From positions 7,904,937 to 7,968,936 of the forward strand of contig CAMGYJ010000009.1 in NCBI GenBank assembly GCA_946122785.1: DNA of 64,000 nucleotides, written 5' to 3'. Origin of the DNA: Linum tenue (lineage: Eukaryota > Streptophyta > Magnoliopsida > Malpighiales > Linaceae). A model generated the notes under the pieces. The model ran no database searches, was not told the origin of the DNA, and saw nothing but the letters and a program-made list of their open reading frames with translations. The position numbers and the translations under genes are program-made. Below, one piece after another: positions 10,831-24,479 of this stretch; the first letter of the stretch is position 1; every line of letters begins with the position of its first letter.

Positions 10831-12142
10831 AATACCAAATCATTAAAATATATTCATTTGTCTTAGTATTTAAATTTTATACCTAACCCGATTGTATTTG
10901 ATAAATAAATGCCTATCAGTTTAGATAAAATAAAGTATACATGGAAGGAAGAAAGTGGACAGGCCAGCCGACCATCATATTGAGTTATTGACAATCATTT
11001 TGCTGGGGAATAATTAGTATGTGCGCGCGCCAAGTGTCCTAGTTCCATCCACAAGTATACCAACGTTATTATTTGGCTTTGCTTTCTCTTCTCTTGTGTG
11101 TGGTTTTTTGTTTTCCCAATTACTGGGCGAAGTCTGAGTGGTTATGATTGGATTGGCGGAGCAGAAAACATTAGAATAATTGAGCGTGGCGGCGGGCGGG
11201 GACGGGGACAGGTGGCACAAAGGGAGTGGTTGAGCCGCGGGGGAGAAACAAAACAGTGACGAGGACTGAGGTGGGATGGGCGGTGGTGGGTGATTGCTAC
11301 TTTGCATTTTGCAATGATAGCAGATAGCTCGAATAGACAGAGAGAAGCCCCATTCCATTTTGGTCGGTTTCTTTCTTTGTCTGTTCTCATCTCATCACAA
11401 ACTAGCCGGCGCACGAGAGAATTGACTTTGCGACAGCGGGCCAACTCAACTCAATCCGCGTTTCTCAGTCTCACTCGGGGCAAGATCAAGATGTATTCTC
11501 TACTTGCTGCATATCACCATAAAACTAGCAGTACTGTGAACTAGCTAGTGAACATTGTAGCCACTCTATTCATAAAAAAAAAAAAAAACTCATTTTCTTT
11601 TAACTAATTGACTTGTGAATGAATTCCTTACCTTTGGTAAGCAAAATTGAATCTCGAAAGAGCGGAACTCGTAGTTTACCATCGTCATGTGTCACTTTTT
11701 GTACATGTATAGACAAATATCATCACAAACCGAATATTAAGGAGACGGTAAACTCTATCTATCTTATATTCAGTTTGCTTCTGTTTAACTTCAAATCCTT
11801 TTATTTGAATTTGGATTAATTTCTTTGAGCATAATAAAGATGAATACAACAATAGCAAACATAAGTTGCTAATAATTATCATTACAGATGATATGGGTTT
11901 GATCCTTGGCAAGTGACCTAGACCCACATGGCACACACAGAGAGAGGGAATCTGAAAGATAATCCTCCCCACTTCTTCACTGATCTGCATCCCAGCAATC
12001 AAGAAACCAACAACCACACAACCAAAAACAAAATTATCAATGCATGCCTTAGAAAATTGCTGGAATGTTCACCCCAACCAACACCCAAAAGGAAGGAAAA
12101 TGCAAAAAATTGTTGCAACCTTATCTAATCACAACGTCTCAC
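10831..12142. other. Spacer upstream of the PIP2 gene
   Basis: Mostly AT-rich, with one GC-rich island around 11160-11460. ORFs of 84-114 residues on both strands of that island lack domains and overlap one another, so none is called. An A-run lies near 11574. Confidence 0.4.
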
Positions 12143-12342
12143 TAGGGGTGGAGAGTCAGTCGGTTCGGTTATCACCGATAACCGAAGGGTCCGTTATCGG
12201 TCAATCGAACCACCTCCCAACCCTATCGACCACCGATCGAAAGAGGGTTTAATCCTTCAGTTATCTCTGTTTTCGGTTAATCGAACATCCACAAGACAAA
12301 AATCATATAAACCAACTTTCGATAACCAATTGTCCAGCCCTA
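12143..12342. mobile_element. Short hAT-like MITE with GGTTATC/GATAACC subterminal repeats
   Basis: A 200-bp element begins TAGGGGTGGAG and ends TGTCCAGCCCTA, close to the ends of the 26653 element. Flanking octamers CGTCTCAC and CGCCCCCA match at only half their positions, so the target duplication is doubtful. Inside are repeated CGGTTATC and GATAACCG motifs in both orientations. It lies about 360 bp upstream of the PIP2 start codon, within its likely promoter. Confidence 0.55.
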
Positions 12343-12579
12343 CGCCCCCAGAGAGTCGCACACACCTTGACACTAACCCAAATCAATGAAAGAAAGAAAG
12401 AAACAAAAAATGAAAATATTGTAAGGTCACAGCAATGAGAGATACAAAATGGGGCGGCAAAGGTAAGCTAAAATATACATAATACATTCATTCATGTACC
12501 ACTCCCAAAGCCCCACCACCACAAAGAAAAAACATTGAAAACTTGTGCAACAATGTCACTCTGCCCTTCTCCCACTCCC

Positions 12580-12586
12580 ATAAATA
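12580..12586 (+). promoter_or_regulatory. TATA-like box of the PIP2 gene
   Basis: CCCATAAATACCC lies about 120 bp upstream of the ATG at 12706. A leader rich in CAAACAC and CTCTCT follows. It is the only TATA-like box near the expected position. Confidence 0.5.
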
Positions 12587-12705
12587 CCCAAACCATTCAC
12601 TGATTCACACACTCAAACACACACCAAAGCAAAAAACAATCAACTTCCTCTCTCTGCCTCTCTCTTCAACTCCATTTCCCTTTTCTGATCATCAATCATC
12701 ATCAA

Positions 12706-13794
<1,089 letters not shown>

Positions 13795-15381
13795 GTTTCT
13801 CCACGCCATCACTCGGCGGGAAAAAATGGGGTTCCAGGTGTAGCTGGGGAGTAATCTCTCAATGGAAAATGTACATTGGTTGTTGTTGTTGTTGTTGTTG
13901 TATCAGTCAAGTATGGTCGTCGAGACATCAATTTGGGTTTAGCTTCTTCCTCCGAGTGCTTTTTTTCTTTCTTTCTGGGCCATCTTGTTTTAATCTGTGT
14001 GGCCGAAATGAACTTGTGATTTCCTGCAGCAATATGCTTGTTTGCTTTTTCCTTCGTCCTTCTCTTCCAATGATAATAAAAATGTATAAGTGTGTTGCTG
14101 TCGTGGTGGTGCATATTATTAGTATATATATAGACCATAAACTCTTGTCATATTAAAAGAAGATAAGGATAATATTGTCTGGACTTTGGAGATTCAAGTC
14201 TAAAATAAACTGAGGGCTGGATGAATCCTAAAAAAGTAAAAATAGTTGAAACTTTTAAAGTTTTTGGACAAAGAATAATAAAAAAAATATTTGAAATACT
14301 AAAAACTGGTCAAACCTTATAAAATGCTAAATAATGAAAGTCAACTAGTAACTTTAACCATCGCATCCATAAAATAAAATTTTATTTCACAACAACTATT
14401 TTCAAAATTATACTGCATAGCAATTACATATTCTCTACATCAATTAAATTCAATTTTTATTTCATATAATGGACCCAACTAACCATTTTTAATACAACTA
14501 ACCATTTTTTATCTAATCCACACCTTTTTTACCAATTAATAATGTGTCATATAATTGAAATAATATATTTTACTTTTCAAATTATCAATAATAAAATTAG
14601 TTTACTAATAAATTAAAAACATATTATAACCTTTTATAGAAATTTTTTGTATTTGGTCATAATTGTGACATCTTTATATCTATATTTATGTATGTGTACT
14701 TAGTTTTCATAAAATTAATAAATTTACCAAATATAATATTTTTGTTATCTTAAATTTGTAATTAAAAATGGAAAAAGAAGTTAAAAATAAAGTTACAATC
14801 TTTTAAAAATCACAAAGCAAGAGAAAAATTAAAAGAATACCGATAATAACCAAAACGTGGGATGGAGGTGTTAGTCAATGGTATATAGGGATGGCAATGA
14901 ATCGGGTTTGGGCAGATTTACCTAAACTATTTGCTTCCCCATCCCCATCTCCCAATCCACAAATCCACCATGTACCCATGCGAGGGCGATTTTTCAAACT
15001 CATCCCCATACCGGCAAGTTTCAGATATTGTGAGGTCTTAATATAAGTCGAAACTCCAACTCCCGGACTTATCAATCAGAAACGTAGCAAAATAAATGGT
15101 TAGTAACACAACGAACACAAAACGGAATTAACCTTCGGACCTACTACACGGCTGGGAATAGGATGAAGTATACGATGTGGCACTACAACTAGGGTGATGA
15201 ACTAGTTGATAACGTCGGCTCTCCTTACCGGCTCGATTCCACGATTCGGCAAGAAAGAAAAAAGTAAGAGTTTAATACTCAAAACTAGGGTTTCTTATTG
15301 ATATGAACAAGAACCAAACTACGTTATATTCAATTTGATATGATCTGATCCAAACATTGATTTTGTTCGATGCGGTCTGAT
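13795..15381. other. PIP2 3' region and AT-rich spacer
   Basis: The first 350 bases look like the PIP2 3' UTR, with a (TTG) run at about 13881-13900. From 14350 to 14530 lies a decayed relative of the Tourist-like MITE (listed separately). At 14886 the sequence TAGGGATGGCAATGAATCGGG is a solo left end of a hAT-like MITE; no matching right end was found. Confidence 0.5.
14350..14530. mobile_element. Decayed fragment of the Tourist-like MITE family (copy 3)
   Basis: The string runs parallel to 9031 onward: a CATCCAT start, TTTTATTTCA, then TTCTCTACATC, TTTTATTTCATATAATGG and ACCCAACTAA..TTTTTAATACAACTAA. Many substitutions and no clean ends, so it is called by similarity to the copies at 9031 and 56081 only. 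Confidence 0.5.
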
Positions 15382-15849
15382 CAAGGTTGTCAACCCGCGG
15401 GTTGACCCGGACCCGGTCGAGCTAGTGGGTCAAGGGTTAATGGGTCAATCATTTTAGCCCGGTTTGGCCCGGAAATATAGAAAGAGTCATTATATTGCAC
15501 TTATCCTCATAAATTATATAAAATCTTATTTAACATATGAGTTATAACATATAATATTACACCAAAATAACATATCGTACTTAGATCCAACATATAGTGA
15601 AAATTCACACACACTTATATAACATAAATATTCAAATGTTCAACTTAGTATTCCAAAGATTGAGTTAGGCGAAAAGAAAAATTGGAAAATAGGCACATTT
15701 CGCAAACTAAAGAAAAAAATGACACAATTTGACCTCCAACCCGGTACCTAATAGCGGTCGACCCGACGGGTGCGTACGGCCCGTTTTTCTTACCGGGTCA
15801 GGGTCAAATTGGGTCGACCCGTGGGTCAACCCGCGGGTTGACAACCTTG
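15382..15849. mobile_element. hAT-like MITE with perfect 8-bp target duplication
   Basis: Terminal inverted repeats start CAAGGTTGTCAACCCGCGGG and end with the reverse complement, CCCGCGGGTTGACAACCTTG. GGTCTGAT flanks the element on both sides (74-81 and 850-857 of the 15,000s), an exact 8-bp duplication typical of hAT transposons. The subterminal zones are full of GGGTCAA/TTGACCC motifs and the 468-bp element has no coding capacity. Confidence 0.92.
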
Positions 15850-15857
15850 GGTCTGAT

Positions 15858-17555
15858 ACATACCAACTAGTATAGCACACCCTAAAGGAGAGATGGAAAT
15901 ATTGGGAAAGTGTATATGCGTCCATTTAAACGTGGCCGAGTGCAGGACTAAAGTGAGCCGAAACTGAAGTCCAATAAGAGGTGCAAACGGGAGCCCACTT
16001 GGTCATAACTTTCTCAAGGTCACAGCCCATGGGCCCAAAATCATCCCAAAGAATCCATAAACATCTCAACACTCAAAGCACACAGAAATTACTGTCGATA
16101 TTATTAAGGAGACCGAGACCGACCCAAAACGACAGCTCCTTCGCCATTGAATCCCATAAAAACGACCGGACCGCCATTAGAATATAACATTCCTCTCGCC
16201 ATTACGAATTTCAATTTCCCCACCCCTAGCCTGCGCGCCAGAATTATCATTCATCACATATTATAATCACCTGCTCCGAATTGCTTCTTCACTAACGAAA
16301 GAGAAGTACTAATTAAGCATCATCAACCTGTTTGACAAATTTTATCTAATTTCTATTTGTTGTTTGCCGATCTATTCAGTTCATATTTTCTGTTCGGGAT
16401 GTGTAGAAATTTATGCATTGTACCTTTTTAGTGAGCAATGATGAAGCTCACTCTAGCCAGCTAGCTTTAGTGAGCAATGATGGCCAAAATCAAGCCATGT
16501 AGAAGTAGATGAATCATAATGTAAAATTCCCCTACGTTGTTCTATCTTTCAATTCTTTCCATATGCTTTTACTGGTTTATGAATCCGCTATTCTGTCTTA
16601 CTTTTGTCTTAATAGTATTTGCGGATAGTTGCGGTAAGCTATTTAGTTTAACATTAGTGTTCCACTTTGCAATCTTTTGGTGTTTGGTTTGGTCCAGGGT
16701 GTTGTTTAAGTTGGGATGGGCAAAATGTTTGCTCTGGTATGGATTAATAGCTTGAACAGTAGGTATAAGTAAAAATACCCTTCTCTTAATCCTTTGAAAG
16801 TTGCGGAATTTACTCTTTGTTGTTCATGTTGCGTTTGTACGTGCTGCACTTTGGGATAAGGTTGAGAGTAGTATCCTCATCTATTTTAACCAAGTGTCGA
16901 GTTATACATATACATTTGTTACAACTAGGACTTCAATGTGAATGGAAGGATTCAAATGTCTTCACCATCGGATTAATCAACTATGCCTTCTATCATGACC
17001 TCTTTTCAAACTATTGTAATTAAACAAATAACTCTCCTATGTATTGTTTATCACTCTCTTTCTCCATAGAGCATCATATAGTTTGAGTTTTAAATACTAA
17101 TTGTAGGAGAGATCCGTTGCAATTAGTATGTTTGGTGTAGATATGCTTTTGAGAAGCACAAGGTCGTAGCCATGGATGGAGCTTCGAGGAAGTAGTCTTT
17201 TTCTTTTGAGTCTTTTGGGTAAGTGATGGTATAGAGAGGTGAACTGTTGTTCTGGAGGCGATGGAGGAAAGGGGCGACAAGATGACTGAAGACGATAGAA
17301 AGCAATTGCAAAGAAACAATCTCCTTGGAGCCGGAAGGGTTCTGCAGCAACGTTTTGGTGGAGATAGAAGCAACTGAAAAGCAATGTCGTGGAGGTGCTA
17401 TGGCTACTTATTGATTTTACTCATGTGGTGCTTTTTCTCATGGTTAAGAGACTGTTGTAGAAAGGAAGGATGATGGCAGAGGAACACTAGAGTTGGAAAG
17501 TGGTGATATTGCTTGTGAAATATACCTTCCTATATCGGCTTCATAGTGTCCCGGG
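15858..17555. other. AT-rich spacer upstream of a kinase fragment
   Basis: No gene supported. Some stretches (16260-16400 and 17100-17400) look like transcribed leader or intron sequence, and ORFs of 72-99 residues occur on both strands, but none has a domain. The part directly before 17556 could be further decayed exon sequence of the kinase pseudogene; I could not confirm that. Confidence 0.4.
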
Positions 17556-17905
17556 ATGGCCCAAAATTTTCGGTTGTTCGAACTAAAAGATGCCACAAAT
17601 AGGTTCAAGGAGTTCAATGAACTTGGGCATGGAAGTTATGGGTTTGTTTACAAAGCTGTTCTTACATATGTAAGGTTGGTCGAAGTTAAAAGAGCAAACG
17701 ATGCAACTATAATCCACACCACTAGTAGGGACTTTGTAACGAATTTAGAAGTTCTGTACAATGTTAGACATTTAAAAATCACCAACCTACTGGGTTACTG
17801 CTCGAAAATGGGGGAGACTTCTGGTGTATGAATAATGATGCATCATGGTGCTTTGCATGATCATCTCAACAACAGGCTTAGCTTTCGATCACTGGATTGG
17901 ACCCT
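17556..17905 (+). pseudogene. Receptor-like kinase fragment, CRINKLY4/CCR4-like
   Basis: The frame reads NFRLFELKDATNRFKEFNEL, then GHGSYGFVYKAVL (glycine-rich loop G-x-G-x-x-G), VEVKRAN with the ATP-binding lysine, and NLEVLYNVRHLKITNLLGYC. A stop follows at the position of the usual LVYEYM motif, after which MMHHGALHDHLNN continues the family pattern. This is the N-lobe of a kinase of the ACR4/CCR4 (CRINKLY4-related) group, by my recollection of those proteins. The catalytic loop, DFG, extracellular domain and membrane helix are missing. It is a dead, truncated copy; its long ORF of 91 codons suggests a fairly recent origin or a retained fragment. Confidence 0.75.
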
Positions 17906-17908
17906 TTG

Positions 17909-18215
17909 TTATTTTTGTGCACCATGTTTGTAATGTTTTTTATGATTAAAAAAGGAACAACCCGGTTGACTTTTGGATGGAACTCCTCTGTATAGAGATG
18001 GAGCCTCCAAAGTCAACCAGGGCGTTTTTCCATTTTGTATGATTTGTCGGTCTAGTTTGTTATTTTTATCCACCATGTTTGTAATGTTTGTATGTCTAAA
18101 AAATAACATGGTTGACTTTGTGACGGAGACCCTCTATATAGGGATGGAGCCTCCTAAGTCAACATGGTTGTTTTTTCATTTTGTATGGTTTATATTGTTT
18201 GTCGGTCTAGTTTGT
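17909..18215. repeat. About 150-bp tandem duplication containing hairpins
   Basis: Two units share CCATGTTTGTAATGTTT (17922 and 18073), GGTTGACTTT, ATAGAGATGGAGCCTCC or ATAGGGATGGAGCCTCC, TTTCATTTTGTATG and TTGTCGGTCTAGTTTGT. Each unit contains an inverted repeat (17964-18018 and about 18110-18165) with arms GGTTGACTTT...AAGTCAACC. Low-complexity TTTGTA repeats follow to about 18330. Confidence 0.8.
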
Positions 18216-18330
18216 ATTATTTGTACAGTTCGTATGTTTTGTATTGTTTGTAAATCTGTTTGTATGTTTTGTCGTTTTAGTTTGTATTGTTTGTAAGTCC
18301 GGTTTGTATACTTTGTAATTTTTCATAATA

Positions 18331-20790
18331 TCCAAATTACCCCTGCCACTAATTAAAAATCTATTCCCACTTTTTAACCATTGAATTGATTTGTCTAGAT
18401 CTAATGGCTAGTAGGAGCTTAGTCAAGTGACTAAAGACCCTTTGATCATGAGATCCGCTCTCGAAAACCAATTGCACATCATCATTCAAATACAATAATC
18501 TGTAGCTTCAATTTGGCAAAAAATTGTGGATTCGCGTTAGGATCCCTCCTAAAGGGGATTCAAATTGTGATTTTGTACACTATTCTTTGTAGTACAAATC
18601 ATCTGCTGCTGCCCAATTGCTGTGAAATAACAATAGCTAGGTATTTGATTCAAAACAGTCAAAATTGGGATTTTACCTAAAATCAAAAATTGAGGTAAAA
18701 TCGAATTGTAAAATTGTAGGATTTTAAGTTCCATTTAGAAACTAACATATAATCATATTAATAAGGTAAGTCATTTCATAACACAAAGACACATAACATT
18801 TAAAATGATAATTCTCAAGATTAATGTTCCAAAATTATCATTTTAATTGTTTTTAATGCATAACTCAAAATAATTCAAGAGGAAAGGATAGAGATCATGG
18901 GGCTTAGCTCTTGTTTTTCATGTTGTGTCTAGGTAGTTTAACTCAAATTATTACTTCGGCCCGGTTAATTTCAACATCATTTGCTAATCATGATTTAAAA
19001 CTAAGAATAAAAGAACTCCAATAGAATAATTAATGCTAGTTGTGGATAAAAATATAATCATTAGTTGTTAATAATGATGTTAATTTTTACGTACGTACAA
19101 TATTAGGACAACTATTTTACCGATGAGTTCAACCGTACGAAGGGAAAGGGATTGAACGAGCCCTAATTTGATTATTTTTTATCTTTTCAAATGTTTTTTA
19201 ATAGAAAAAATATCTAAGAAGATGCCCATCATTGTCCTTTCTGCCGAAGCAGTTCCGCTTTTTTTAAATTTGCTCAAACCTCCCATTTTGTTCTCATACG
19301 ATTTAAATCCCGATTTTGGTTCGATTTTACGATTTTAATCCCAATTTTAAACGATTTTAAGGTCCACCAATTTTATAGTAAAATCAAGATCGGAATCCCT
19401 AAGTAAAATCTTAAAATCCTACGATTTTACGATCAAAATCTTGATTTTGACTACTTTGTTTTGATCAGTAGTCCTAATAATGGGCAGGACCATTTTTGTG
19501 CCTCTTGTGTTGTTCATGAAGGGATCAGACGGATGCTGTAGCTAGGGCTTTGACTTGATCCTTGTCATTGTAGGATCTGTCCCCCCTGAGTTTCCTACCC
19601 AGCAAAACCACGAGGATTAACAGAGTGTGGCATTATTATTTGTCTGTCTTCCTAAGTTTCAGCTCCTTGCACACAAATCCTGACTTGGTGCCAAGTATCT
19701 GATTGAGTAAATTTTATAACTTGTTGGTTAATAAACCCTTCTGGTCCAAGGGACTTTCAATGTGTAGAAAAATGGATTAGTGGGTTGTAGAGAGAGAGAG
19801 GGAGAGAGAGAGTAAAAAGAAGATTCCTGAGAAAAAGGGTCCAAACAGAAAGGTGGTGGGCAATTCTTGTTGAGGCAAACACCAAGCAAGCACAAGCAAG
19901 TGCTGTGCTGTGGTGGTAGTCTTGTGTCTCTGACAAACTGCCTCTCTTCTTTCTTTCTTTCTTTCTCCCTTCTCTTGCCTCGTGAAACAGCTTTTCTATT
20001 TTGCTTACCACACAGTGGTGTCTTTTGTCCCATGTGAAGAACCATCATTCTCAAACCTTCACCATACTGATGAAAAAGGAATATTAATCCGTAAAGGAAT
20101 TTTAGCGCATGTCTTTGAGCTACTTGTCATGGGAATCTCTGCTCTCCTCTCCTCTACTGCCCTGCCTACCCTGTTGCTTCTTACTTTTATTGGCAAGCCA
20201 GGAAATCACACTTGCATGGTTTGCCTTTTTCTGCTTCTGTTCAGAAAGGGGCAAACTCCTTTCCGAGTTGGGAGCCGGGGGAGAGATCACCAATGGCAGA
20301 TTGGTCTTCCTTCCTTACCTTACCTCCCCTGTTTGTCATGTGTCATAGTATGCTTCTAATGGCGAAAACTGAAACTTCCCCCATACCAAAACCAAAGCAG
20401 ATAAACAACAGAGCACCTCATTGGTTCTTTTACCAAGCTCTCTTCAGAGGAATGCTTACAACTTACAAGGGTGAGAATAAATGTGGGCGGTTGAGAGAGT
20501 GATAAAGATTTTCTTTTCTTCGGGTTTTTTGTTTTTGTTTTTGTTTTTACCTTTCTCTTTTCTCTTCTCTTGTTTTTTCTTGGAGAAGAATCGTATACTC
20601 ATCCAAGCACTTGCAGACAAATCCGTTTCAGGAACAGCAGAAAAAAGAACCACAGCACAGCACAGCACAACAAAGCACGCCCTCTCCCTCTCTCCCTCTC
20701 TCTTCCTCACTCTGCTTTTTGACGTGAATTCAAGCCCAAAAAGAATCTAAAGAACAAGAAGAAAAAGGGGGAAAGATATGTTAAAGTCCA
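18331..20790. other. AT-rich spacer and MIR160 upstream region
   Basis: No protein gene. Between about 18650 and 19460 the ends carry mirrored motifs (GTCAAAATTGGGATTTTA near 18658; AAAATCTTGATTTTGACT near 19437), suggesting a roughly 800-bp MITE, but I see no clean target duplication. From 19780 the sequence looks like promoter: a GAGA/CT-rich tract (19786-19812), a TGTCTC auxin-response-type hexamer (19925-19930) and later pyrimidine tracts. Confidence 0.45.
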
Positions 20791-20794
20791 TCTC

Positions 20795-20800
20795 TATATA
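20795..20800 (+). promoter_or_regulatory. TATA box of the MIR160 primary transcript
   Basis: CTCTATATATCTCC is a standard plant TATA context. The sequence after it (CACCATCACTCTCTTTC and onward) looks like a transcribed leader, and the MIR160 hairpin starts about 420 bases downstream. No protein ORF of note lies in between, so a miRNA primary transcript is the simplest reading. Confidence 0.6.
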
Positions 20801-21217
20801 TCTCCCCCCCTCAAATCTTCACCATCACTCTCTTTCAGTTTGCAAGTGCTCTTAGAGAAACAAGAAGAAGAAGAACAACATCACATCCCCACACACGCAT
20901 CATTCACACACCCTTGGTGCAGGTCGTGCGGTGTGGGTTTCTTGTTTCCTTCCCTATTCGTGCTTTGTCCCCCCTACTACGTGCCAAATTGGCCAACTCA
21001 AAAGCTGGCCGAAAGGCAAATCAAGAGAGTCTTCCAAGCTCAGCTCAGCTCAACTTGAGAGTACTGAGTATTGGCCCTCAAGCCAAACCAGCCCTTTCTT
21101 TCATCTTCTTCCACCTCTTTATTTACTCATCACTAGCCATTCTCAAAACCTCAACTTCCAACATAGCATTCTCCAAAAGAAAAAAAGGTTTCAATAAGGT
21201 TGGTTAGGTGGTCATGG

Positions 21218-21361
21218 TGATGGTGGTAAGTTGTGGGCGTGCCTGGCTCCCTGTATGCCATTTGCAAGAGCTCATCAACACAGTTTTGGTGGGGCTTGGT
21301 GGATGGCGTGCGAGGAGCCATGCATGCTTCTGCCACCCAATATCAACTTGCCATCTTCCCT
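21218..21361 (+). ncRNA. MIR160: MIR160 precursor hairpin (miR160)
   Basis: The 21-nt miR160 occupies 21240-21260 (begins TGCCTGGCTCCC, ends TATGCCA) and matches the conserved plant sequence as I know it. The opposite arm, 21306-21326 (begins GCGTGCGAGG, ends CATGCATG), pairs with it with a 2-nt 3' offset, as expected for miR160*. The lower stem is supported by GATGGTGGTAAGTT pairing with AACTTGCCATC at 21351-21361. The loop (about 45 nt) contains CATCAACACAG. miR160 cuts mRNAs of auxin response factors ARF10, ARF16 and ARF17, shaping auxin responses in roots, leaves and flowers. The primary transcript probably runs from about 20825 to beyond 21400. Its end faces the kinase pseudogene on the other strand. 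Confidence 0.96.
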
Positions 21362-21868
21362 TCCTCATATTGAATCTCTGTGCTTCTTTTAGGTTGCAAA
21401 ACTTAGAATGTTGCCATTCTCGCAGCAGCAGCAGCACTATGGCCCTGGAAGTGAAAGGGCTGCCTGCTGCTATTCATTCAAATATAGTTTTCAAGTTCAG
21501 AACTTGGGCTCCCACTACTTGGTTTTTGCTCTTAAACCTTTTCTCCCCCTTTTCAACTACCATGTATATCGCACTTTCCTTCGAGTTTTTACAAGGGATG
21601 TCTCCTTCAAAGTTCTGTTTTTTTTCCAACTTTTGATTGGTCAGTTTTAGAATCATGGTAGGACCTATAAAAGATTAGATCTTCTTCCTCCCTGTCTGCA
21701 GCTCCTATATTCATGGCAAAGAAAGCGTTTTTAATGGCTAGGGCCATTTTATTTATTTACCAAATGACAGTTTTTTTACACATCTGAAAGAATGCAATCA
21801 TCATTCTATAACTTGTATGCTTCTTGTTAGGACTTAAGGAAACCGAACAAAACCTGTCCCCTATTTGC

Positions 21869-23490
<1,622 letters not shown>

Positions 23491-23598
23491 AAATTCTTCT
23501 GGATAAAGATTTGCTTAAATGCCAAGGAGGAACTGGAATCCTTGAGATTTCAGAGGAGGAAGGACGAGGACGACTCTCTGTCTCTGGGTACTTGAGGA

Positions 23599-24269
23599 CA
23601 GGGCTGCAAATGAGCCGAACTGCGAGCGGCTCGGCGTTCGACTTGAGAGAAGTTCGTTTTAAATTTGGTTTGTTAATAAACGAGCCGAATATGAGTTAAA
23701 TTTTGTTGAGCTCGTGAATTTCGTGAGCTAGCTCGATTCGGTGGTTTGTTGAGCTAAACTCGTGAGCTCGCTTGTTTGGAGATCATGATATGTCTTAACA
23801 TGAGGCTAGAGAGCCAACTTGATTACCGACTTAAGGACGAATCAATCTATATCTTATGATTTTAATTCATATGGTTGTTAAATTATATATCTCGTCATAT
23901 ATAAAGTTTAACACGTTGAGTATGTGAGCAAATGTATTTTATTTTCTATTTTAAAAAGAAATTATGTATCATAGATTGCTTCGATGTTATGAAATAATAA
24001 GATTTGGAGTAGTTAAAATTTATTAACTAAATTATATATGATACCAACAAAGTATAATATGAGATTAGCTAACAAAATAAATCATATGTATCATGATATA
24101 CAAAATGAAGTACCAAATAAAAGTCAAGATTTTAGTAAACAAGCTAACTCGAGCTCGACTCGACTCGACTCGGCTCGTTAATAAATGAGCTGATCTCGAG
24201 CTCGACTCGTTTATTAACGAGCTGAGCTCCACCTGGAGTATAACTCGACTCTGCTCATTTGCAGCCCTA
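23599..24269. mobile_element. hAT-like MITE with GAGCTCGACTCG subterminal repeats
   Basis: Begins CAGGGCTGCAAATGAGC and ends GCTCATTTGCAGCCCTA, an inverted repeat of about 16 bp. The 8-bp flanks are CTTGAGGA and CTTGAGAT, identical at six positions. Subterminal zones repeat GAGCTCG and CTCGACTCGA in both orientations, and the centre is AT-rich. 671 bp, no coding capacity. It lies just upstream of the kinase pseudogene start. Confidence 0.8.
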
Positions 24270-24479
24270 CTTGAGATCCATTACTTGACTCCTTCAACTT
24301 TAGAAGTTTTCTTTTGATAGAACCTTAGAAGTTTTCAATTTCGTGTTTGTTTATTGAAACTTGTTAGAAAACTAGGTTGGGGTCCAACGCCTGCAGGGAA
24401 AATTGGAATGTTTATTTACTAGGAGGTATGTGAGTATGATTGACAAATGGCAATAACACATCTTTTTATAGACAGTCGA

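Noticed and set aside
11014..11544. Overlapping ORFs of 84-114 codons in a GC-rich island
   Set aside because: Three frames on both strands with none showing motifs or gene-like borders.
18650..19460. Possible 800-bp MITE with GTCAAAAT ends
   Set aside because: Mirrored motifs are present but no clean ends or target duplication could be found.
19925..19930. TGTCTC as an auxin response element for MIR160
   Set aside because: A single hexamer is expected by chance at this distance; kept only as a remark.
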